NCBI GenBank assembly: GCA_029256665.1
Contig: JAQSXN010000006.1
Coordinates: 1-18,141, forward strand
Origin: Paenibacillus sp.
Lineage (GTDB): Bacteria > Bacillota > Bacilli > Paenibacillales > Paenibacillaceae
DNA: 18,141 bases
Direction: 5' to 3'
In this document: positions 1 through 6,095 of the stretch, one piece after another
Numbering within the stretch: the first letter of the stretch is position 1
Layout: the number at the start of each line of letters is the position of its first letter
Translations under genes and position numbers: made by a program
The notes under the pieces: model-generated
Seen by the model: the letters and a program-made list of their open reading frames with translations, nothing else
Told to the model about the DNA's origin: nothing
The model's database searches: none

Positions 1-217
1 TTGGGTTGGGCTCGATGCCGGACAGCTCGTGCACGATGATGTCCGCTTCCTTAAGAGATTGCAACGTCTGGTCGTAAAGGCCGGTCGTCTTGATGCTGCC
101 GCCCCCGTATACGAGCAGGACGTTCCGGCCGTATGTAGCGGTCAATTCGCCGATGCGGCGCGTTTCTCCTTCGCCGAATACGATTCGGGTAGGGTTATGA
201 AACTGAAAGCTGTTCAT
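1..217 (-). CDS. Iron-containing alcohol dehydrogenase (butanol dehydrogenase type), 5' part only
   Basis: The reverse strand reads ATG at 217-215 and stays open to the window edge, giving the first 72 residues; the rest lies outside. The translation begins MNSFQFHNPTRIVFGEGE, followed by GRNVLLVYGGGSIKTTGLYD and ELSGIEPNP. This is the N-terminal NAD(P)-binding part of the YugJ/YqhD/BdhA branch of iron-dependent alcohol dehydrogenases, with the GGGS nucleotide loop. The family reduces aldehydes to alcohols, or the reverse, in the cytoplasm. An ideal AGGAGG lies 7 bases before the ATG and fixes the start. The gene is divergent from the ArsR-type regulator and has its own sigma-A promoter. The true substrate cannot be told from this part, and the metal-binding residues are outside the window. 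Confidence 0.88.
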   Translation of the reverse strand, partial: MNSFQFHNPTRIVFGEGETRRIGELTATYGRNVLLVYGGGSIKTTGLYDQTLQSLKEADIIVHELSGIEPNP

Positions 218-237
218 GCGGGAACCTCCTCGATTGA

Positions 238-254
238 TTAACTTTTAAGGTAAT
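238..254. promoter_or_regulatory. Operator-like imperfect palindrome, copy 1
   Basis: The sequence TAACTTTTAAGGTAA (239-253) shares the half-site TAACTTT with the perfect palindrome at 339-352. It lies between the expected start point and the ribosome binding site of the alcohol dehydrogenase gene, where a bound repressor would block transcription. Assignment to the neighbouring ArsR-type protein is inference. Confidence 0.5.
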
Positions 255-285
255 GTAATGTTGACGAATCTAGTTGACGCGATTT

Positions 286-314
286 ATTCTATAGGTAAGC
301 TTTAGGGCTGTCAA
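286..314 (-). promoter_or_regulatory. Sigma-A-type promoter of the alcohol dehydrogenase gene
   Basis: On the minus strand TTGACA (314-309) is followed after exactly 17 bases by TAGAAT (291-286). The -35 is perfect and the spacing is ideal. Transcription would start near 279, leaving a leader of about 60 bases that contains the palindromic site at 238-254. Confidence 0.75.
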
Positions 315-336
315 GTTAAGTGATCGTATGTGAAAT

Positions 337-354
337 GATAACTTTAAAGTTACC
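337..354. promoter_or_regulatory. Operator-like perfect palindrome, copy 2
   Basis: TAACTTTAAAGTTA (339-352) is a perfect 14-bp inverted repeat, and the outer pair 337/354 also matches. It lies about 55 bp before the ArsR-type gene and about 100 bp from the related site at 238-254. ArsR-family dimers typically bind AT-rich palindromes of this size in their own promoters. Which protein binds here is inference. Confidence 0.55.
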
Positions 355-410
355 TAATGATCTGAATTTCGGCATTATATTCGTTTTCCAGCCTAGGAGA
401 GTTGTGTGTG

Positions 411-1316
411 ATGGAGATTGAAGTAAACAGCGACAATATCAAATTTCTCGAATGTTTTTCGTCGCCGACGCGCGTACGCATTATCGAGCTGCTTGGCACG
501 GAGCCGATGAACATTAAAAGCTTGTCCGAGGCGCTCGATATCAAGTCGCCGATCGTCACCAGACATATTCATATGCTGGAGGAAGCGGGCATCGTTAGAT
601 CGGAGAGCGTGGCGGGCAAACGCGGCATGCAAAAAATATGCCATTTGGAGCTGTCCCATGCGACGCTCCGCTTTAGAAGAAACCCGGCGCAGATGGAGCG
701 CAGCCGCTATTTTGTGTCGTTGCCGGTGGGGGCGTATTCGTCTTTCGACGTGAAGCCGTCCTGCGGCATGGCGTCCGTGACCAATATGATCGGCATGTGC
801 GACGATCCGCGGTATTTTGCCGACCCGGAGCATGCGCATGCGCGCGTATTGTGGTTCGGTACCGGTTATGTGGAATATCGGATTCCGAACTATATGGTCA
901 ACAACGAAAAGCCGGACTCGCTGGAGATCTCGCTCGAGATTTGTTCGGAGACGCCCTGCACGGTGGATCATTTGCCGACGGATATCGTGTTCCAAATAAA
1001 CGGCGCCGTGATCGGCACGTGGACGTACCCCGGCAACTTTGGCAGCGAGCGCGGCATCTATACGCCGGAGTGGTGGTATAAGAACATCCATCACGGACTG
1101 ATGAAGACGATTCGGATAACGCCGCAAGGCTCGTTTATCGACGGCGTCAAAGTATCGAACGTGGCGATCGGCGACTTATCCTTGTCGTACGACAAGGAGC
1201 TGCTGTTCCGCATCTCTTGCAGCGCCACGGCTCGCAATTGCGGCGGCGTCACCCTGTTCGGCAAAGGCTTCGGCAACTACAACCAGGATATCGAAGTCAC
1301 GCTGAGGTGCAAGTAG
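411..1316 (+). CDS. ArsR-family transcriptional regulator with a large C-terminal domain
   Basis: The product is 301 aa. Residues 5-80 form an ArsR-type winged helix: FLECFSSPTRVRIIELLG, the recognition region SLSEALDIKSPIVTRHIHML, and a basic wing near VAGKRGMQK. The remaining roughly 220 residues are unusual for the family, which is normally about 100-120 aa. That part is rich in alternating hydrophobic and polar stretches and aromatic residues (for example PEWWYKNIHHG), suggesting a beta-sandwich-like ligand domain. The usual CxC metal site of the recognition helix is absent, so metal sensing is unlikely. The start is uncertain: AGGAGA at 395-400 is 10 bases from ATG 411 and 7 from an in-frame GTG at 408; a TTG at 402 is too close. 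The gene is divergent from the alcohol dehydrogenase, which it probably controls together with itself. The ligand is unknown. Confidence 0.82.
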   Translation: MEIEVNSDNIKFLECFSSPTRVRIIELLGTEPMNIKSLSEALDIKSPIVTRHIHMLEEAGIVRSESVAGKRGMQKICHLELSHATLRFRRNPAQMERSRYFVSLPVGAYSSFDVKPSCGMASVTNMIGMCDDPRYFADPEHAHARVLWFGTGYVEYRIPNYMVNNEKPDSLEISLEICSETPCTVDHLPTDIVFQINGAVIGTWTYPGNFGSERGIYTPEWWYKNIHHGLMKTIRITPQGSFIDGVKVSNVAIGDLSLSYDKELLFRISCSATARNCGGVTLFGKGFGNYNQDIEVTLRCK

Positions 1317-1350
1317 GAATAGAGTTGCGCGGTGGGGCGGGGGGACGCCG

Positions 1351-1624
1351 AATGTAGCATGAATTTATCATAAGTGTGCTGGCCAAGACGTCCTGAGCCT
1401 CGAATGTAATATAAATTTATGCTCAAAGCGCCAGTTGGACGCGCGCTCCCCCGAATGTAATATAAATTTATGCTCCAATGCGCCAGTTGGACGCGCTTTC
1501 CTCCAATGTAATATAAATTTATGCTACAATGCCCCCGTTGGACGCGCGATCCCCAAATGTGATATAAATTTATGCTACAATGCCCCCGTTGGACGCGCGG
1601 GCCCCCGAATGTAATATAAATTTA
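1351..1624. repeat. Left part of a tandem array of about 51-bp units
   Basis: Units begin at 1351, 1403, 1454, 1505, 1556 and 1608, a spacing of 51-52 bp. Each opens with AATGTAATATAAATTTATGC or a close variant, then has a GC-rich part containing GTTGGACGCGC and a C-run. The AT part holds the palindrome ATAAATTTAT. In several units TCCAA and TTGGA can pair around an 8-base loop. The first unit (1351) is the most diverged. The last unit is cut after 18 bases by the IS element and resumes at 2637. The variable 51/52 spacing argues against coding. Together with the bases just before it, this accounts for the gap after the ArsR-type gene. Confidence 0.9.
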
Positions 1625-1627
1625 TAT

Positions 1628-1649
1628 GGCTCTCAAGTTAACTCAGAAT
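1628..1649. repeat. Left terminal inverted repeat of the IS element
   Basis: It begins GGCTCTCAAG and ends CTCAGAAT. About 19 of 22 positions match the inverted copy at 2604-2625. The transposase stop codon (1635-1633) lies inside this repeat. Confidence 0.85.
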
Positions 1650-2538
1650 AAGTAATGGTCGTCGTGACTAAACAAGAATGAAGTAGGCGATTAAAACCTT
1701 CTTGGATAAACTTTCTGCGATTAAATCGGTAACAGAATTCATCTAAATAGCGTTGCAGATGACGGGAATCAAGTCCGTGAAACGTACCTTGTACAAAGGA
1801 CTTGAGATTGGAGACCGTTGTATGAAGCCACTTGAGGTGTTCGGGATCTTCCTTTGCATTAAATTTTTTAGACTGAATGGTATAGTCTTCCTTCAACGTT
1901 AAAAGGGAAGCATGACCATCCCCAAAAAGAGTCGATTTCTTTTCAATAGTTGCTTTCACGAAATTCTGAACCGTTTCTTTCGACAAATCATGAATGATTT
2001 TCATCTTAACAAACAACGGGTGTCCCATCTTGTTTTTTGACAGGGCAAGCAACACGTGATTTTTATCGGTGCCTCGCCCACGCTTGCCATTTTCAGTCGG
2101 AGCTCCGATGTAGAAATCATCAACTTCTACAAGCCCTGACAGGACATAAGGTAAATCGCGATCCGTCATCGCTTTACGGATTTTATGCAGCATTAACCAG
2201 GCAGTTGGATAGCTGATTTCAAGTTCACATGCTACGAACTTAGCGGAAACGCCTCGTTTATCCTGCGCTGCCCAGTAAATGGCCGCGAACCATTTTCGTA
2301 AAGGTGTTCGCGTTTTCTCGAATATGGTTCCAACGGTTACTGTCGTCTGATGCTTACACTTTTTGCATTGAAATAGGGGCTGTGTCCGAGTTGAAATTGC
2401 GAAATACTTATCATGTTTACAATTTGGGCAACAGAACCCGGCGGCCCATTTCATTTGAAATAAGTAATCATGACATGCTTCTTCTGAATGGAATTTCTGT
2501 TGAAACTTATTGAACGTCATGGTCTCTTGCTTTGCCAT
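1633..2538 (-). CDS. IS1595-family transposase
   Basis: The product is 301 aa and catalyses cut-and-insert movement of the surrounding element. The N-terminus has a zinc ribbon with two cysteine pairs (FCCPNCKHDKYF and FQCKKCKHQ), then the typical helical region TPLRKWFAAIYWAAQDKRGV with an HTH-like segment ISYPTAWLMLHKIRKAM. The catalytic core shows VEVDDFYIGAP, LFGDGHASL and HTTVSNLKSFVQGTFHG, consistent with the D, D, N and K positions described for this family (DDE superfamily). The open frame is intact from start to stop. ATG at 2538 is preferred because GGAG lies 10 bases upstream; an in-frame TTG two codons earlier is less likely. There is no passenger gene. Confidence 0.93.
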   Translation of the reverse strand: MAKQETMTFNKFQQKFHSEEACHDYLFQMKWAAGFCCPNCKHDKYFAISTRTQPLFQCKKCKHQTTVTVGTIFEKTRTPLRKWFAAIYWAAQDKRGVSAKFVACELEISYPTAWLMLHKIRKAMTDRDLPYVLSGLVEVDDFYIGAPTENGKRGRGTDKNHVLLALSKNKMGHPLFVKMKIIHDLSKETVQNFVKATIEKKSTLFGDGHASLLTLKEDYTIQSKKFNAKEDPEHLKWLHTTVSNLKSFVQGTFHGLDSRHLQRYLDEFCYRFNRRKFIQEGFNRLLHSCLVTTTITYSELT

Positions 2539-2603
2539 AATCAATCATCTCCGAACATTTGTTTGTAGTCATTTTAGCAAACGTATGTTCGTATTACAAG
2601 TTG

Positions 2604-2625
2604 ATTCTGAGCAAGCTTGAGAGCC
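2604..2625. repeat. Right terminal inverted repeat of the IS element
   Basis: Read on the minus strand it begins GGCTCTCAAG and ends CTCAGAAT, with four mismatch-prone bases in the middle relative to the left end. Confidence 0.85.
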
Positions 2626-2628
2626 ATA

Positions 2629-2775
2629 TAAATTTATGCTCCAATGCGCCAGTTGGACGCGCGAACCCCGAATGGAACATAAATTTATCATTCAGTGTGC
2701 TGGGCAGACGTTCGGAGTGCTAATGTGGCATCAACACAGCGCCGATCGGGCGTTCGGGGCTTCGAATGCAGCATT
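2629..2775. repeat. Right part of the tandem array of about 51-bp units
   Basis: The interrupted unit resumes with the duplicated TAAATTTA and continues through GTTGGACGCGC to 2670. Further units start at 2671 (AATGGAACATAAATTTATCA) and, more decayed, at 2722 and 2765. The unit at 2671 resembles the outermost left unit (1351) in its second half (both contain GTGTGCTGG then AGACGT) more than it resembles the core units. The array ends about 18 bases from the stop codon of the nuclease-HTH gene. Confidence 0.8.
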
Positions 2776-2792
2776 TTTCGAGCACGAATTGC

Positions 2793-3482
2793 TCAAACCA
2801 GGTCAGAGCTTTGCAAAGTGCCAATATACTCGTAAAAGTTGATTCGTTTTGATGTGCCGCGCGGTATGGCTCTGAATTTACCTTTATCAACCAGCAAGCG
2901 GCAGTATTTCATGACCGTTAACGGGCTTAGATCCAGTTCCCTTGCCGCTTTCGTCGGCTGAATGAGTCGGTTGTTTCGGATCGCCACTCTCATCAATGCA
3001 CGTTCCGTTCTGTTGTATGTTCGCTCAGTTGCGCTCGCGCTTGTTCCGCCGCCTACGGCCGCCGTAAACGGACTCAAAATATTGCGAACAACGGACTGAA
3101 TGAAAGAGGGGTTCTCTTTTAACTCATCCAGCGAAATGTAATACACCAGACAATCCTGCGATTGCAGAAACAAGCCCCGATTCAGATCTTGGCGATATTT
3201 TGTGCGGTCGGTGCCGTGCGAGCCGTAATCCATCACTTCAAACACGATCCGAATCATTCCGATCACCAGCATGAAGTCTACATAGTAAGCTCGTCCCCTC
3301 CAATCCCTAACTTCATATTCCGGATGAAGCCCATTAAAATGTCCCAGTAAGTTCCACCATATCTTTTCTGCAAATAATTGATTACCGTATCCATGACCTC
3401 GTTTCAACGCGTCTAGCCGTTCTCCCTTGCGTCTTGTCTGATGATAGCGAATCCAGCTTGCGTGTTCTGTTTCATAACTCAT
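2793..3482 (-). CDS. Probable Vsr/DUF559-like nuclease domain fused to a C-terminal helix-turn-helix
   Basis: The product is 229 aa and I do not recognise a named gene. Residues 35-120 look like a small restriction-like fold: AEKIWWNLL (E39), YYVDFMLV (D69), then IVFEVMDYGSHGTDRTKYRQ (E82, H89, D92, R97) and a hydrophobic strand DCLVYYISLDEL. The order D, then E-x(n)-H-x(n)-D-x(n)-R resembles the Vsr/DUF559 group of single-strand or nicking-type endonucleases, but the usual E-x-D-G-x-H is altered. Residues 160-210 (RLIQPTKAARELDLSPLTVMKY, then LVDKGKFRAI) form a likely winged helix. It could be a regulator with an inactive nuclease fold instead. AGAGGA lies 9 bases before the ATG. The gene is more AT-rich than the operons around it, hinting at transfer. 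A leader of about 240 bases precedes it. Confidence 0.65.
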   Translation of the reverse strand: MSYETEHASWIRYHQTRRKGERLDALKRGHGYGNQLFAEKIWWNLLGHFNGLHPEYEVRDWRGRAYYVDFMLVIGMIRIVFEVMDYGSHGTDRTKYRQDLNRGLFLQSQDCLVYYISLDELKENPSFIQSVVRNILSPFTAAVGGGTSASATERTYNRTERALMRVAIRNNRLIQPTKAARELDLSPLTVMKYCRLLVDKGKFRAIPRGTSKRINFYEYIGTLQSSDLV

Positions 3483-3518
3483 CTTTTTTCATCCTCTCCC
3501 AATCAAAGGTTATACGAC

Positions 3519-3553
3519 AAAAAGCCCCGTCTCCTAGTTAAAGGAACCGGGGC
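3519..3553 (-). terminator. Terminator-like hairpin in the leader of the nuclease-HTH gene (possible attenuator)
   Basis: On the minus strand GCCCCG (3553-3548) pairs with CGGGGC (3529-3524), with TCCT and AGGA able to extend the stem inside; five T follow at once (3523-3519). It stands between the strong minus-strand promoter (3758-3730) and the start codon at 3482, so it would stop transcription before the gene unless relieved. Confidence 0.6.
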
Positions 3554-3729
3554 ATTCTTTGCCGCAAGTACGATATCAAATTTAAATTTGCCATAGCCGG
3601 CAAAGAAATGCAACTGGAACGTTATTTGATAGTTATTTAACCGACGGTGAAAAAGCAACAAGAACACTAGCAGCAGGTGTTGTCCGGTCATATCGATCAC
3701 GTGAATGCCGCTTGACGAGTTAAGGTGCA

Positions 3730-3758
3730 GATATAATCTTCTATTCCGCGGTTGTCAA
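3730..3758 (-). promoter_or_regulatory. Sigma-A-type promoter for the nuclease-HTH leader
   Basis: TTGACA (3758-3753) and TATATC (3735-3730) on the minus strand are separated by 17 bases. Transcription would start near 3723 and run about 240 bases before the start codon at 3482. The region 3483-3922 holds no convincing gene; a 65-codon frame inside the leader (3700-3503) lacks a ribosome binding site. Confidence 0.65.
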
Positions 3759-3842
3759 CAAATAGGCATATTACGCTTATCATTCATTTGATCGTGTCCT
3801 AATACGATTTACTATTTCTTTGTTCTCTTTTGAAAATACATA

Positions 3843-3871
3843 TATTCAAACATAATCAAAGGTGTTATACT
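3843..3871 (+). promoter_or_regulatory. Likely promoter of the rhamnose-lactate operon
   Basis: TATACT at 3866-3871 is a good -10. The hexamer 17 bases upstream, TATTCA (3843-3848), is weak, as often seen for regulated promoters. The expected start is near 3878. The -35 lies in the first 17-bp repeat and the start point in the second, the classic arrangement for repression. Confidence 0.55.
3844..3860 (+). promoter_or_regulatory. Candidate RhaR operator, copy 1
   Basis: ATTCAAACATAATCAAA matches copy 2 (3874-3890) at 15 of 17 positions in direct orientation, exactly 30 bp apart, about three helical turns. It overlaps the -35 of the operon promoter. AT-rich direct repeats are common targets of DeoR-family repressors; assignment to the RhaR encoded in this operon is inference. 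Confidence 0.55.
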
Positions 3872-3873
3872 GA

Positions 3874-3890
3874 ATTCAATCATAAACAAA
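3874..3890 (+). promoter_or_regulatory. Candidate RhaR operator, copy 2
   Basis: ATTCAATCATAAACAAA is the second copy of the 17-bp direct repeat and covers the expected transcription start. It is followed by an A- and C-rich stretch (3891-3900) that may extend the site. Confidence 0.55.
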
Positions 3891-3922
3891 CAAAAACAAA
3901 TACATTCGGAGGTATGGTCGCA

Positions 3923-5992
3923 ATGGTGCAATCATTATGGGAAACATCGAAAGCCGCTGAGCTTAGCGGGGGATTAAACGAGCTGGTATACCGTTCCAAC
4001 CTGATCGGGACGGATCGCAGAGTGTGCAACTACGGCGGCGGCAACACGTCGACGAAAACGGTCGTTCAGGATTTCCGAGGACGCGACGTCGAAGTCATGT
4101 ACGTAAAAGGAAGCGGCTCCGATCTGGCCACGATGAAAGCGGGCAACTTCACCGGCCTGCGGATGGAAGATATTCGCCCGTTGTTCGAGCGCGGCGAGAT
4201 GTCCGACGAGGACATGGTCGCCTATCTGGCCAACTGCATGATCGACGCCAAACATCCGCGCGCGTCCATCGAGACGCTGCTGCACGCGTTCCTGCCGTTC
4301 AAGCATGTCGACCACACGCATCCGGACGCGATTATCAGCTTGGCTTGCGCCGACAACGGCCGCCAGCTGGCGGAAGAGATCTTCGGCAACCGGTTCGTAT
4401 GGGTGCCTTACGTTCGTCCGGGATTCACCTTATCCAAAATGATCGCGGAAGGCGTGCTGAACAATCCGAACGCCGAGCTCGTTATTATGGAGAAGCACGG
4501 TCTCGTCACATGGGGCGAAACTTCCGAAGCTTGTTACGCGCAAACGATTCGTATCATCAATGAAGCGGAAGCGTTTATCGAAGCCCGCGTGAACGAAGAC
4601 AAGCTGTTCGGCGGCGCTCGCTGCGGGTCGCTTCCTGCGGAAGTCCGCAAAGCCGTTGCGGCCGAAGTGATGCCGACAGTACGCGGCGCGGTTAGCGACG
4701 CCAAGAAGATGATTCTTTCCTTCGACGACGCGGACGACGTGCTAGCATTCGTCAATGGCAGCAATTCCGCATCATTGTCCCAAGTAGGCGCTGCTTGCCC
4801 GGACCACCTGGTGCACACGAAGGTGGTGCCGCTCTTCATCGATTGGACGCCGGACGCTAACGACATCGCGGGCCTAAAGGAAAAGCTGACAGCGGGCATC
4901 GCGGCTTACAAGGAACAATACGCGCAATATTTCGAGCGCAACAAGCATGAAGGCGACGTTATGTTCGAAGCAGCGCCTCGCGTTATCCTTATTCCCGGCG
5001 TCGGCATGATCAACACGGGTAAGAGCTGGGCCATGTCGCAAGTGAGCGGCGCGCTGTACCACCGCGCGATCGCCGTTATGCGCGGCGCGACGGCGCTTGG
5101 CGACTTCGTATCGCTTAGCGAGAACGAATCGTACAACGTGGAGTATTGGCCGCTTGAGCTTTACAAGCTGTCCCTCGCACCGGCGGAAGCCGAGTTCTCC
5201 CGCAAGGTTGCGTTTATTACGGGCGGAGCCGGCGGTATCGGCAGCGAAACGGCCCGCAGACTGGTTTCCGAAGGCGCGCATGTCGTGCTTGCGGACCTCA
5301 ACCTTGAAGGTGCTCAAAAGGTTGCCGGCGAAATTAACGAGAAGTACGGCGAGAACCGCGCGATCGCGGTGAAGATGGACGTAACGAGCGAGGAGCAGGT
5401 CGCGGCGGCATATGCCGAGACGGCCATCGCTTACGGCGGCGTCGATATTATCGTCAACAACGCGGGTCTTGCGACTTCCAGCCCGTTCGACCAAACGTCG
5501 TTGAAAGAATGGAACCTGAACATGAACGTGCTCGGCACGGGTTACTTCCTCGTGGCTCGCGAAGCGTTCAAGCTGATGAAAACGCAAGGAATCGGCGGAA
5601 ATATGGTGTTCATCGGCTCCAAGAACTCGGTATACGCAGGCAAAAACGCGTCGGCATACAGCTCGGCCAAAGCGCTTGAAGCTCATCTGGCACGCTGCAT
5701 CGCGGCGGAAGGCGGAGAATTCGGCATTCGCGTCAACACGATTCTGCCGGATGCGATTCTGCAAGGCTCGGCGATCTGGAACGGCAGCTGGCGCAACGAG
5801 CGGGCAGCCGCTTACGGCATCGAGCCCGATCAATTGGAAGAGTACTACCGCAAGCGCACGACGCTGCTCGTTAATATTTATCCGCGCGACATCGCGGAAG
5901 GCATCGCGTTCTTCGCATCGTCGAAAGCGGACAAAACGACGGGATGCATGCTGACGATCGACGGCGGCGTGCCGGCGGCATTCACGAGATAA
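3923..5992 (+). CDS. rhaEW: Bifunctional rhamnulose-1-phosphate aldolase / L-lactaldehyde dehydrogenase
   Basis: The product is 689 aa, the same length as I recall for the Bacillus subtilis fused enzyme (YuxG/RhaEW). The N-terminal half is a class II aldolase domain: NYGGGNTSTK substrate loop, metal ligands in HVDHTHPD (H131, H133) and EKHGLVTWGE (H192). From residue 428 a short-chain dehydrogenase follows: TGGAGGIG (433-440) for NAD binding, NNAG (512-515) and the catalytic set S566, Y579, K583 (YSSAK). The first half splits L-rhamnulose-1-phosphate into DHAP and L-lactaldehyde; the second is assigned to oxidation of lactaldehyde to L-lactate in this family. GGAGGT at 3908-3913 sits 9 bases before ATG 3923; the ATG at 3914 is too close and the frame upstream lacks a site. 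First gene of the operon. Confidence 0.96.
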   Translation: MVQSLWETSKAAELSGGLNELVYRSNLIGTDRRVCNYGGGNTSTKTVVQDFRGRDVEVMYVKGSGSDLATMKAGNFTGLRMEDIRPLFERGEMSDEDMVAYLANCMIDAKHPRASIETLLHAFLPFKHVDHTHPDAIISLACADNGRQLAEEIFGNRFVWVPYVRPGFTLSKMIAEGVLNNPNAELVIMEKHGLVTWGETSEACYAQTIRIINEAEAFIEARVNEDKLFGGARCGSLPAEVRKAVAAEVMPTVRGAVSDAKKMILSFDDADDVLAFVNGSNSASLSQVGAACPDHLVHTKVVPLFIDWTPDANDIAGLKEKLTAGIAAYKEQYAQYFERNKHEGDVMFEAAPRVILIPGVGMINTGKSWAMSQVSGALYHRAIAVMRGATALGDFVSLSENESYNVEYWPLELYKLSLAPAEAEFSRKVAFITGGAGGIGSETARRLVSEGAHVVLADLNLEGAQKVAGEINEKYGENRAIAVKMDVTSEEQVAAAYAETAIAYGGVDIIVNNAGLATSSPFDQTSLKEWNLNMNVLGTGYFLVAREAFKLMKTQGIGGNMVFIGSKNSVYAGKNASAYSSAKALEAHLARCIAAEGGEFGIRVNTILPDAILQGSAIWNGSWRNERAAAYGIEPDQLEEYYRKRTTLLVNIYPRDIAEGIAFFASSKADKTTGCMLTIDGGVPAAFTR

Positions 5993-6012
5993 TCAAACAA
6001 GGCGCCAGCAAC

Positions 6013-6075
6013 GGTCCGTCCTGCTCCCCGCAAGGGCGCAAGGCGGACCTGCCCGCCTATTAGAGGAAAAACCTC
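6013..6075 (+). other. Stem-loops in the gap between rhaEW and the ASRT-like gene
   Basis: GGTCCG (6013-6018) pairs with CGGACC (6044-6049), with a smaller CCC/GGG hairpin inside. A second short hairpin GAGG-AAAAA-CCTC (6063-6075) lies just before the ribosome binding site. No T-run follows, so this is not a plain terminator. It may shield or separate the long first message from the rest of the operon. Confidence 0.4.
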
Positions 6076-6095
6076 AATAAAGGGGAGGAAAGGAT

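Larger units (their letters stand above)
1625..2628. mobile_element. IS1595-family insertion sequence, apparently complete
   Basis: The element has near-perfect inverted ends beginning GGCTCTCAAG (from 1628 inward, and from 2625 inward on the other strand), one intact transposase gene, and a flanking direct repeat TAAATTTA at 1617-1624 and 2629-2636. Eight-base duplications are usual for this family. Because the target is palindromic and the ends carry extra AT, the boundary can shift by a base or two; a 10-bp repeat ATAAATTTAT also fits with ends at 1626/2627. Base composition is clearly more AT-rich than the host genes, as expected for an acquired element. Confidence 0.88.

Noticed and set aside
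261..290. Plus-strand promoter for the ArsR-type gene (TTGACG, 18 bases, TATTCT)
   Set aside because: Acceptable but weak, and it overlaps the much better minus-strand promoter; there is not enough to list it as a feature.
1351..2775. CRISPR array
   Set aside because: The units are joined head to tail with similarity over almost their full length; there are no unique spacers and no cas genes. Variable positions are mostly a few bases next to the C-run.
3503..3700. Small minus-strand gene of 65 codons
   Set aside because: It starts at a GTG without a ribosome binding site and runs through the terminator hairpin; its composition looks like non-coding leader.
3560..3720. Remnant of a transposase gene on the plus strand
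   Set aside because: Short broken frames (such as one containing YDIKFKF) looked suggestive, but no family motif or inverted ends could be found.
3712..3737. Plus-strand promoter with a perfect TATAAT at 3732-3737
   Set aside because: The only -35-like hexamer (TTGACG at 3712) is 14 bases away, which is too close. The same DNA serves a better-spaced minus-strand promoter. A weak second promoter for rhaEW is not excluded.
3830..3922. Longer RhaEW starting at 3830
   Set aside because: That stretch covers the promoter and both direct repeats, and its translation is low-complexity; GGAGGT before 3923 fits the known protein length.
3700..3922. CcpA (cre) site before rhaEW
   Set aside because: No segment fits the TGNAANCGNNNNCA pattern; the closest, near 3702, has the wrong internal spacing.
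4874..5833. Long minus-strand open frame (319 codons) over rhaEW
   Set aside because: It is antisense to a well-supported gene, shows no family motif and reflects GC-rich codon bias. The same applies to minus-strand frames at 393-1127, 6963-7751, 8393-9409, 10037-10714 and 14692-15429.
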